Part shown: positions 25,804 to 33,819 of the stretch, piece by piece
Numbering within the stretch: the first letter of the stretch is position 1
How the letters are laid out: each line of letters opens with the position of its first letter
DNA from: G963665595 sp963665595
GTDB taxonomy: Bacteria; Actinomycetota; Coriobacteriia; Coriobacteriales; CADBOM01
Assembly: GCA_963665595.2 (NCBI GenBank)
Contig: CAXXJK010000005.1
Location: 682,001-746,000, forward strand
Direction of reading: 5' to 3'
Length of the DNA stretch: 64,000 nt
The notes under the pieces: model-generated
The model's input: only the letters and a program-made list of their open reading frames with translations
What the model was told of the DNA's origin: nothing
The model's database searches: none
Position numbers and translations under genes: made by a program

Positions 25804-27444
25804 TCAGTGAGATACGGTAGCGGCAGATGAAAGATCATCTGAGTCAAAATCTACCTCGGTGCGCTCAATAAGGCTGATAAGTTCCTGTCTCGAATGTACG
25901 CCCAGTTTTTGGTAGATACTATAGATATGAGCCTTGGTGGTGTGAGGTGATATGACAAGCGCCTCCGTTATATATTCGGCATTGCGTCCTTTTGAGAGAA
26001 GCCGAAAGACTTCAATTTGGCGCGACGAGAGGTCATACTGTTCTGCTACCTTGTCACAACGCATCTTCCAGACTCGCTTACCCTTCATAACAGCACGATC
26101 AATGTCTTCCTGTGTAGCATCGGGGTTATTCTTAAGAATTTGTTCCGCTTGGAAGAGAAAGAACTCGGTATCGGTTTTTTCGTCTACGGGGAAACGATTC
26201 TCCGCCATGACAAAGAGTGTCACTATGATTTCAAATATAACGACGACTACTATGAATATTGCAGCGGTACTACTGCCCAGTATGCTTGTCTGGAACGCAA
26301 GAAAACCCGCGCCGAGTCCTAAGGCGACGCCGAGATAATTATAAAAGCGGCCATAAGCAGAAGCATTGGGGGGTGACTGATGGTTTAAAACAATATGCTC
26401 AAAACAAGCCGCCAGCACTGAAATGGCAAAGATGGTTGAAGTGGCACAGACCAATGCCATGCAGATCGTGCGTCCGATATCATCGAAGAACACAGCGGGA
26501 AGTAACCCGATCAAGGAGATTACCGGAAACAGTTTTTGAAAGATGCTTTCGCTGAAGTATCTGCGTGTATTGATATCGATAAATATCAGACTGTCAAAGG
26601 CGCAGGTGACGATTGCAATGATAATGACGACGAGAACCGATACTTTGGTATAGAGCAGCCAAGACAACGCAAAGCCGAGGAGAACATTGGAGGCAACTGT
26701 GCTCAGTAAGGATTGCCACGAGATCGTCATCTGTGTGGTAGCTTCTTTTTTGCTCATGTGAGCCATGCGTTTACTCAAGAGTGTGCTCTTGCGTAAGAAG
26801 TAACATATGATGAGTGACGCGATGGGAATGAGGGAGACGAAAAGTCCGATGAATTCAACGCGCAACAACATGATCAGAAGTATCTGTACGGCTGCGAGAA
26901 GCATTGCAAGAGACATGAAGGATCGAAGTGCTCCGCTTTTTTGTGTGGCTACCAAATCGCTCCAGAGGCCAAAAAGGGCGGCCATGCCAATGCCGGCTAT
27001 ACCCCAAGTGAGACAGGAAAGAAGAAATGTATCGGGGAGTATAGACAACCAAAAACCAGCAAAGGTCGCAAAGCTAGCAACTATTACGATACCGCTGAGC
27101 ACACGTGTGCCAACACCTGAATATATACGAGGAAACCACCATCCGACCAGTAAGGTTACGGCGGCGCTCGCAATGAAAATAGCTACAAGAATAATGGAGT
27201 CGATAGGACCGACAGTAGGAAGAATCATAAGCCCGTAGATCACCATGTCGCCCCATGCAAGAAATAGTGCAAATCCGATCACGCTGAAAAAAATATGCAA
27301 GTCAATAAAGATATGGTCGCGCTCGCCATATTTGATGATATCAATACGTTTTTCTGCGACGGGTTCTGTCTCAATATCCTCTGTAATCGAAACACCTGAG
27401 GTAGCAATTTGAGAGTCATCAACATGTGTGTCGGGATGACGCAT
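25804..27444 (-). CDS. LuxR-family regulator with N-terminal membrane domain (second copy)
   Basis: A 546-residue protein with the same plan as the regulator at 4.8-6.4 kb: roughly 12 hydrophobic helices to about residue 420, then a linker, and a LuxR helix-turn-helix near residues 475-530 (LSSRQIEVFRLLSKG, SPHTTKAHIYSIYQKLGV). It is divergent from molybdoenzyme 3 with 359 bases between, and likely controls it. GAAAGGACG precedes the ATG. The shared motif upstream of molybdoenzymes 2 and 3 suggests it may control both. Confidence 0.9.
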   Translation of the reverse strand: MRHPDTHVDDSQIATSGVSITEDIETEPVAEKRIDIIKYGERDHIFIDLHIFFSVIGFALFLAWGDMVIYGLMILPTVGPIDSIILVAIFIASAAVTLLVGWWFPRIYSGVGTRVLSGIVIVASFATFAGFWLSILPDTFLLSCLTWGIAGIGMAALFGLWSDLVATQKSGALRSFMSLAMLLAAVQILLIMLLRVEFIGLFVSLIPIASLIICYFLRKSTLLSKRMAHMSKKEATTQMTISWQSLLSTVASNVLLGFALSWLLYTKVSVLVVIIIAIVTCAFDSLIFIDINTRRYFSESIFQKLFPVISLIGLLPAVFFDDIGRTICMALVCATSTIFAISVLAACFEHIVLNHQSPPNASAYGRFYNYLGVALGLGAGFLAFQTSILGSSTAAIFIVVVVIFEIIVTLFVMAENRFPVDEKTDTEFFLFQAEQILKNNPDATQEDIDRAVMKGKRVWKMRCDKVAEQYDLSSRQIEVFRLLSKGRNAEYITEALVISPHTTKAHIYSIYQKLGVHSRQELISLIERTEVDFDSDDLSSAATVSH

Positions 27445-27642
27445 GTCGTCCTTTCTTATATTGGTTGCGATACAGGGAAAAACCTGAGGAGGATAAGATA
27501 TCCTTGTAACATTTTACCCATGATTGAGTATAGCATTTCTCGTGTAAATGGGAATCAAATAATAGCGTGAATAATGCGCGCACGACTCAGTTAATTAATC
27601 CATCAGCCAAATTAATACCAGACTGGTTATACCCACATTGAG

Positions 27643-27665
27643 TAATTAGGGTGTTATGGCTCATG
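27643..27665 (+). promoter_or_regulatory. Shared upstream motif of molybdoenzyme 3
   Basis: TAATTAGGGTGTTATGGCTCATG matches the site before molybdoenzyme 2 in AGGGTGTTATGNNNCATG. It sits in the 359-base divergent region (27445-27803) between the LuxR gene and molybdoenzyme 3; nothing else clear was seen in that region. It is a candidate regulator-binding site. Confidence 0.45.
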
Positions 27666-27803
27666 TGCGTTAGAGAGAGGCTTTCCATACTTTCATCTAG
27701 CATCGCTTACGCCTCAGATAATGTGGTGGATTTTGCTGTGTCTGTTTAGGATGATGCCGCGAAATTGATGCCAGTATTTGTTTGCAAAGGAAGGAGAGTG
27801 TAC

Positions 27804-30245
27804 ATGGCTGATTTACAAGGAATTCATGGAAAACCTCGATCGTGCGGCTTATCATGATGGTGAGTGGCAATGGCAGGAGGGAGAATACACGGTCACCCGC
27901 ACGAGTCACTGGTCCGCCTCCCGGGTGTCATCTCGGATGTGGTGTTTTGCTTTACACTAAAGATGGCAAACTCGAAAAGGGTAGAAGGAGATCCGCTTAA
28001 CGCTGTTGCAAACGGCAAATTATGCATGCGTTGCCTGAGGCATGCCTGAAGCGAGTCAACAGCGAACAACGTCTGAAATATCCCTTGCGTCGTGCGGCGG
28101 CGAGCGGGGGCGAAAACAAGTGGGAAACGCATCTCATGGGACGAAGCATACGATGAGATCACTGAAAAAGTTTTAAAGATAAAAGAAGAATTTGGCTCGA
28201 CTACTATTATTTGTGTTCATGGGTACGGGTCGTAATATTGGTTGGCAGGTACCCTATTTTGCATTCTGCATGTTTAGAAACTCCCAATGTTTCAACGTGG
28301 GGCTTCAACGGGTTTGCTTGCTATCTTCCTCGTATGATAGGTACTTCGGCAAAATACTGGTGACATGATTATCGTCGATGCCTCTCAGGCTCATCCTGAC
28401 CGTTACTTGGCCGAAGAATGGGAAGTTCCCGGCTGTGTACTTATATGGGGTAACGAGCCCATCAAATCAAATGCCGACGGTTTTCTTGGTCACTGGCTTG
28501 TCCAATGTGTGCAGATGGGGACAAAGATCAATCTCCGTTGATCCTCGGCTTACCTGGTGGGGTGCTCGGGCGGCATACTGGCTCCCCTGTTCGCCCTGGT
28601 ACCGATGCTGCGTTGGCAATGGGACTTCTCCATGTCATAATCGGCGAGGATATCTACGATCACGAATTCGTTGAATACTGGACCTATGGATTTGAACTTC
28701 TCGCAGAGCGTGTTGCAGATAAAAACACCGGAATGGACTTCGGAAATCACAGGAGTTGATCCTGACGCTATCCGTGGGGCCGCTCGACTGATAGCTTCCT
28801 CGCGTTCATGCGCCTGCCAGTGGGGTCTTGCATTTTGAACAGCAGATTGCCGCTTTGGGCGTTACCGAGGCAGTAGCTGACATCATGGCCATTACGGGTA
28901 ACATTGATAACCCAGGAGGAAACTCGCTGTATCGTTGCGCATTCCTCATCGAAAAACGTTATGGCTTGGGTGACGAGTATATTGATCCTGAAGTGTACGC
29001 CAAAAAGCTTATCCCCCGATGTGTCTGGTATCAATGAGTCAAATATTGTTTCTTGTGCTGATTCTGATGCGATTCTGCGCGCCATGGAAACGCGGACAAC
29101 CGTATCCGATCAAGATGTTCTGGATACAGAGTTCAAACGCGCTGGCCTGCCCCGGCATGGACGCTCCTCGCGTCTATCAGGCGCTGAAGAATGTCGATTT
29201 CGTTGTAGTGGCAGATCCTTTCATGACGCCGACCGCCGTGGGCTGTGCTGATATTGTCTTGCCGGTTGCGATGAGCTGTGAGCGCAATTCGGTTCGTACG
29301 TGGTGGACACCGGTGCGCACGATGGTTAAGGTTGCTGAATATTATGAGGCAAAATCCGACGAGCAGATATGTTTGGATCTTGGCAAACGTATCAAGCCGG
29401 AGCATTGGCCTTGGGAGACTGATGAGGATTGGTGTACTTGGTATCTGACTGATCAGTTGGCTCCTAAGGGAACGCTCTACGATAAGACATTCCGTGAGAC
29501 TGTCGAGCATGGTGGCGAAGATGCCTGTTGCGGTACTGCGTATTGGGATTGGGACGCAACCTATCACAAGTATGCTAAGGGATTGCTGCGCCCCGATGGC
29601 GAGCCAGGATTTAATACGGCTACCGGTCGTATAGAGTTGTGGTCGTTTGGATATGATCACTGGGGTGTCGATCCGCTGCCCTATCATATTGAGCCTCCTG
29701 AAAGTCCTGTTTCTACGCCTGAAACGTATAAAGAATTTCCTATTATTCTTTCAGGTGGCGGACGCTCGTTCGAGTTCTTCCATTCTGAGCATCGTCAGTT
29801 ACCCACTATGCGTGAGTTCCATCCTGACCCACTCATCATGGTAAATCCTGCCGATTGTAAGAAGTATGGATTGAAAGACGGAGAATGGGCGTGGGCGGAA
29901 AATAGCCGTGGAGCTCGTTTCCGTCAGAAGGTGCTCGAGACCATTCAGGTTCAAGAGGGTATGGTTCACGCTGAGCATGCTTGGTGGTTCCCCGAGACCG
30001 AGGCTGCCGCGCCCAATCTTTTTGGTACCTTCAATTCGAATCTCAACAACATGACCGAGGCCTACCGTGTTGGTCAGGGTGGTATCGGATCAGCTATCAA
30101 ATCGATGCTCTGTAAGATCTATCCCTACAAAGAGGGGGACATCCTTCCCTGTGAAAAGGTTGCGCGTGATGGCGGATTTGCCAAGATTACTCCGGGGGAG
30201 CCCTATCCACTCATGGAAGAGCCCGTCGTTACGGTTGTCAGGTAA
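27804..30245 (+). pseudogene. Molybdopterin oxidoreductase, large subunit 3, 5' half heavily frameshifted
   Basis: Closest in the window to molybdoenzyme 1 (DRAAYHDGEWQW, TPNVSTWGFNGFACYLPR, HAWWFPE). The region after about 29093 is open to the stop. The first 1.29 kb changes frame about 15 times, and each change is explained by one extra base, for example at 27819, 27917, 27980, 28039, 28053, 28125, 28222, 28267, 28355, 28530, 28585, 28735, 28834, 29015 and 29093. Repaired, it has about 809 residues, start and end frames agree, and no stop codons or lost key residues remain. Read errors are likelier than decay. ATG 27804 follows AAGGAG. Confidence 0.8.
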
Positions 30246-30257
30246 GGAGAGGTGAAT

Positions 30258-30608
30258 ATGAAAGCTATTCTTATTAACTATGAGTATTGTACCGGATGTC
30301 ATTCCTGCGAGATCGCCTGTCGCAACGAGCTGGGTCTTGGCCATGAGGAATTTGGTATCAAACTTACCGAGGTCGGGCCGTTTGAGTATAAGGAAGATAA
30401 GGGATTCGACACTCCGTACGAGTGGGTATTCAATCCCACCCTCACCAAGGCCTGTGATATGTGTCAGGAGCGTACCAAGTTGGGAAAAATGCCTGCTTGT
30501 GTCCAACACTGTCAAGCATGGTGCATGTACTATGGCGAAGCTGATGAGTTGGTTAAGAAAATGGATGGGCAAACCCGTTGGGCGCTTTATACAACGAAAG
30601 GTGAGTAG
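30258..30608 (+). CDS. Small ferredoxin subunit 3
   Basis: A 116-residue partner of molybdoenzyme 3 with CTGCHSCEIAC and CDMCQER...ACVQHCQAWC groups for two [4Fe-4S] clusters. It is very similar to ferredoxin 1, including the FGIKL and GPFEY segments. The GTG at 30252 also opens the frame; AAGGAG at 30244-30249 sits better before the ATG at 30258. Confidence 0.9.
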   Translation: MKAILINYEYCTGCHSCEIACRNELGLGHEEFGIKLTEVGPFEYKEDKGFDTPYEWVFNPTLTKACDMCQERTKLGKMPACVQHCQAWCMYYGEADELVKKMDGQTRWALYTTKGE

Positions 30609-30622
30609 GGGGAGGACTCGCT

Positions 30623-30922
30623 ATGGAAACCACATGGAACTTCAGGAATGAGAAAAAATTCGAGAATTTTATTGCCGAAAAAGCTTCCATTGATATTGAT
30701 GCGGCCTACGAGGAACTGAAAGAACAGTTTCTTGCGGATGAGAAAGCTAATCGTTTTCTGCTTCCTGCAGATAAGGCACTCGACGGAAATGAGGCGGAAT
30801 TACGGTTCATGGGCGTATGTATGAACTATGATGCCCAAGGAACGCAAATCGGTGGTGGAAAAGCTTATCTTGACAACGATAAGGAAATAACAAAGAAAGA
30901 TATTACTGTCGTGTTTATGTAA
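30623..30922 (+). CDS. Hypothetical protein next to molybdoenzyme 3
   Basis: A 99-residue, charged, Cys-poor protein not recognised from sequence. The N-terminal two-thirds are likely helical (FENFIAEKASIDIDAAYEEL); the C-terminus ends with a beta-like ITVVFM. It follows the ferredoxin by 14 bases with GGGGGAGG upstream, so it belongs to the same operon and may be an accessory or assembly factor. Confidence 0.65.
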   Translation: METTWNFRNEKKFENFIAEKASIDIDAAYEELKEQFLADEKANRFLLPADKALDGNEAELRFMGVCMNYDAQGTQIGGGKAYLDNDKEITKKDITVVFM

Positions 30923-31066
30923 TCCTGTGGTGATAAGAAAAATGTGTCTCGATACTACGAAAACCATGTTTACAGTATGACGTGCCTTGAGTTAAGGTAG
31001 ATGCATCATATGTTTTGTATCTCGAGACGAATGTCACGAGAAGATGGTATGACATGGAAATGGAGG

Positions 31067-31107
31067 ACCCCGCCGATCAACGGAACCGTTGTGGGGATGG
31101 GCGGGGT
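31067..31107 (+). terminator. GC-rich hairpin before the trigger-factor-like gene
   Basis: ACCCCGCC (31067-31074) pairs with GGCGGGGT (31100-31107), and AACGG/CCGTT forms an inner stem. It has no T-run, so it may be a leader structure rather than a terminator. It lies 34 bases before the GTG start. Confidence 0.4.
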
Positions 31108-31140
31108 TCTCTGTCGGTTCTATCTATGAAGGAGAAAAAG

Positions 31141-32442
31141 GTGGATATCGAGATTATCGCACAAGAAGAATTGGAAGATGGTCACGTACTAAAGGTTCGT
31201 GCTTCATTGCCTGCAAAGGAAAAAGAAAGACTGGTAAGCGAGGCATTTGAGATGTTCGCGCGGCAGATGCAGCTTGATAGAGAGAAAAATCCCGATGTCA
31301 AGCAGGCGCTCGTTGACGCGGCAGGCGAGGAAACCGTCAATCGTATGATCAGCAGCTATGTGATTACCGAGGCCGGCCCCTCTGTCATCAATATGCTTAA
31401 TTTGAATACCATGTTTAGTCCCGAACCCCTATACGACACAACTGTGTTGGATGAAGGGGATTTTGAGTTTGAGGTAGTATTTATCTTAAAGCCTTCCTAT
31501 GAGCTTACATCCTATGAGCCGCTCACGGTAAAGATGCCCAAATATGAAGTGACCTCGGCTATGCTGAGCGACCGGCTGTCCGAGCTCATGGACCGTTATG
31601 CGACTTATGAGCTAGCCGGTGGCGATACAGTTGATATTGGCGACTGTGCCTATACCGAAATTGAGACGACACGTAGTGGCGAGATTCTCAAAGGGCTGAC
31701 CGGTCCCAACCATCTCATTCATCTCCAGTATGGTCTCATGCCTGATGGGTTTATCGATGGCATTGCGGGCATGAAAGTTGGCGAAACGAAGGAGTTCGAT
31801 TTTGATGCTCCTCGTGATGACGCTGAGACTATTGAGGACACCGAGGTATACCATACCAAGATAACGGTTAAGGATAAGCGTCGCCGTGTGGTTCCTGCAC
31901 TTACCGATGCCTTCGTGAAGAAGAATTTTTCTCAGAAAGCCAAAACTGCTGATGAATTTGAACAAGTGATCACGGCTGAGATTCAAGGCGAGCTAGACAA
32001 GCAATCAGGCGCATCACGTGATCTGGCAGTTGATGACGCACTGGCTAAACGTCTGGAGGGAAAGATTCCCGATCTGTATTATGAGCATTCTCAGTCAGAT
32101 CTTATGGGTAGTCTTCAGTACCAGCTTCAGCGTCAGCAGATGACTTTTGAGCAGTATCTTGCTCAACAGGGTATGGAAGAAAACCAATTCAACATGTTGT
32201 TGATGATGCAGGCAATGGGTGTGTTGCGTCAAGGTTTTGCTCTCGACGCTCTGTATCGCCATCTGAACGAGCCTATTACCGACGAGGATATCGAATTTGC
32301 ACTATCCCAGCTCGCTCCAGGGCATGAAGAAGAAGCGCGCAAAGAGTTTGACGAGCGCAACACGTGGTTTGTTGCCCGTGAGGTTGCCGAGCGCCTCAAA
32401 GCTCACAAATGGGCAATGGCTCATACGGTTTTTGAGGGTTAA
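31141..32442 (+). CDS. Trigger-factor-like chaperone
   Basis: A 433-residue protein. The middle (about 165-255) is an FKBP-type PPIase domain (GFIDGIAGMKVGETKEF), followed by the long helical C-terminal domain of trigger factor with a Gln/Met-rich stretch (YQLQRQQMTFEQYLAQQ). The N-terminal domain is present in outline, but the ribosome-docking GFRxGK signature is absent. It may be a dedicated chaperone rather than the housekeeping factor. The frame opens at 31015; AAGGAG at 31129-31134 points to the GTG at 31141. Confidence 0.75.
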   Translation: MDIEIIAQEELEDGHVLKVRASLPAKEKERLVSEAFEMFARQMQLDREKNPDVKQALVDAAGEETVNRMISSYVITEAGPSVINMLNLNTMFSPEPLYDTTVLDEGDFEFEVVFILKPSYELTSYEPLTVKMPKYEVTSAMLSDRLSELMDRYATYELAGGDTVDIGDCAYTEIETTRSGEILKGLTGPNHLIHLQYGLMPDGFIDGIAGMKVGETKEFDFDAPRDDAETIEDTEVYHTKITVKDKRRRVVPALTDAFVKKNFSQKAKTADEFEQVITAEIQGELDKQSGASRDLAVDDALAKRLEGKIPDLYYEHSQSDLMGSLQYQLQRQQMTFEQYLAQQGMEENQFNMLLMMQAMGVLRQGFALDALYRHLNEPITDEDIEFALSQLAPGHEEEARKEFDERNTWFVAREVAERLKAHKWAMAHTVFEG

Positions 32443-32530
32443 CGGTTATATGACCGGAGTGTCGAACAGGTTGAGGGAATTCGATGCTCCGGGATATTCC
32501 TATTGGGACTAAGCGGACGGTATCAAGGAT

Positions 32531-33385
32531 ATGATCTCGAATAGAAATTCTGACTATCAACTCCTTTTTTTGGGGACCGGTGCTTCTTGTGGCGTGCCTT
32601 CATATTACTGTGGCTGTAAGGCCTGCGAGGAAGCCTGCGTACATCCCGAATATGCACGCGGCTGCTCAAGCATCATGATACGAGGAAAAGAAGATACGCT
32701 TATAGACACGTCTCCTGAATTGCGATTGCAGTTTATTCGTGAGCAGTTGGTCGGTGTTGATCAGGTACTTTTTACGCATGAGCATTTCGACCATGTCGGT
32801 GGCTTGGCTCAATTGGAATACTATTCAAAACTTGTATCAAGGCAACCGATTCCTGTTTATGCGGGGAGGGAATGCTTCGACTATCTGGCATCACACTTTG
32901 ATTTTATGGCAGATAGTCTTGATCTTAACTGCGTTGGTGAATTCGACATACTGGAGTTTGATCAGGTACGCTATACGCCACTTCCCGCTGCGCACGCACC
33001 GGGCACGTTTGGCTATCTCATAGAAATTCCGAAACCGGAATCTACAACAGTAGCGACTTCACCCGAATACACTCGTATTGCCTACTTTCCTGACACAGGC
33101 GTGCTGCCTGAGCAGACTCGTCCCTATGTGAATGATCTCGATATACTCATTCACGATGCCACATTCAACGGGCGTAACTGGATGCCACAGTCACATACGA
33201 CGATAGATGAAGTTGTCGATTTGGCCTTGGAGATCCATCCAAAAGTAACCTATCTCACTCACCTCGCTCTTCACTACGATACCCCTATTACCGTTATGGA
33301 ATTGCAGACCAAGCTCGATGAGGTTAACCGTGCTCACGGTTGCGACATACGCATAGCTTTTGACGGGACTGCTATCCAACTCTAA
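32531..33385 (+). CDS. MBL-fold hydrolase, PhnP-like
   Basis: A 284-residue metallo-beta-lactamase-fold protein. The metal motif THEHFDHVGG is clear, with later single His/Asp ligands (PAAHAPG, YFPDTG, IHDATF). The N-terminus FLGTGASCGVPSYYCGCKAC with further cysteines resembles PhnP, whose extra cysteines bind structural zinc and which hydrolyses cyclic phosphodiesters. The exact substrate here is unknown. The AAGGA site is only 2 bases from the ATG, so initiation may be weak. Confidence 0.82.
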   Translation: MISNRNSDYQLLFLGTGASCGVPSYYCGCKACEEACVHPEYARGCSSIMIRGKEDTLIDTSPELRLQFIREQLVGVDQVLFTHEHFDHVGGLAQLEYYSKLVSRQPIPVYAGRECFDYLASHFDFMADSLDLNCVGEFDILEFDQVRYTPLPAAHAPGTFGYLIEIPKPESTTVATSPEYTRIAYFPDTGVLPEQTRPYVNDLDILIHDATFNGRNWMPQSHTTIDEVVDLALEIHPKVTYLTHLALHYDTPITVMELQTKLDEVNRAHGCDIRIAFDGTAIQL

Positions 33386-33819
33386 TCGATTCTAAGAAGA
33401 GTCAAGAATAACGAAGAAATAACTTCTTTGGTTATCTACCCATCTGGTATGGGCAGAGTTCAGTCTGTGGACTCTGTGCTTGTTGCGGTTTATTAATTCT
33501 CGGGTGTCAGGAGAAGAAGCGACAAGTATCTTCACAAATTAGCCTACTAGACTGATTATTTATCGACGCTCGGTATCGTTTGGGCGGTAGGCGGTCTAGT
33601 CATTTTTGTACTATTTCTAGGGTGATGGTAAAATCAACCATTCGGTATTAGACGTTCACCAGTATTCAGCTTGTAAGCCTAATTACAATGATTGCCTGTG
33701 AGCGCTAAAGTGTTTAGCGTGAAAAGGGAGTAATGTGCCCATTTGCGTTTACTGCTTCCGGATCGTTTACTATGCAATAAGTATTACAGACAGGTCTTTG
33801 GCTAGAAGAAGGAGGATGT
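33386..33819 (+). other. 434-base intergenic region upstream of molybdoenzyme 4
   Basis: No gene seen. It contains ACTAGAC (33546-33552) pairing with GTCTAGT (33594-33600), followed by CATTTTTG, which may act as a terminator. GCCTAC (33542-33547) can instead pair with GTAGGC (33587-33592); the two pairings overlap at two bases and exclude each other. A possible -10 TACAAT is at 33684-33689 and an operator-like repeat at 33703-33719. Confidence 0.4.
33703..33719. promoter_or_regulatory. Operator-like inverted repeat before molybdoenzyme 4
   Basis: CGCTAAA-gtg-TTTAGCG is a perfect 7-3-7 repeat about 100 bases before the gene and just after a possible -10 element. A dimeric regulator site is likely; the regulator is unknown. 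Confidence 0.5.

Noticed and set aside
28037..28040. A single-base deletion in molybdoenzyme 3
   Set aside because: Two nearby insertions (about 28039 and 28053) fit better, since they restore a 12-residue spacing identical to molybdoenzyme 1 with conserved Pro-Glu, Asn and Arg.
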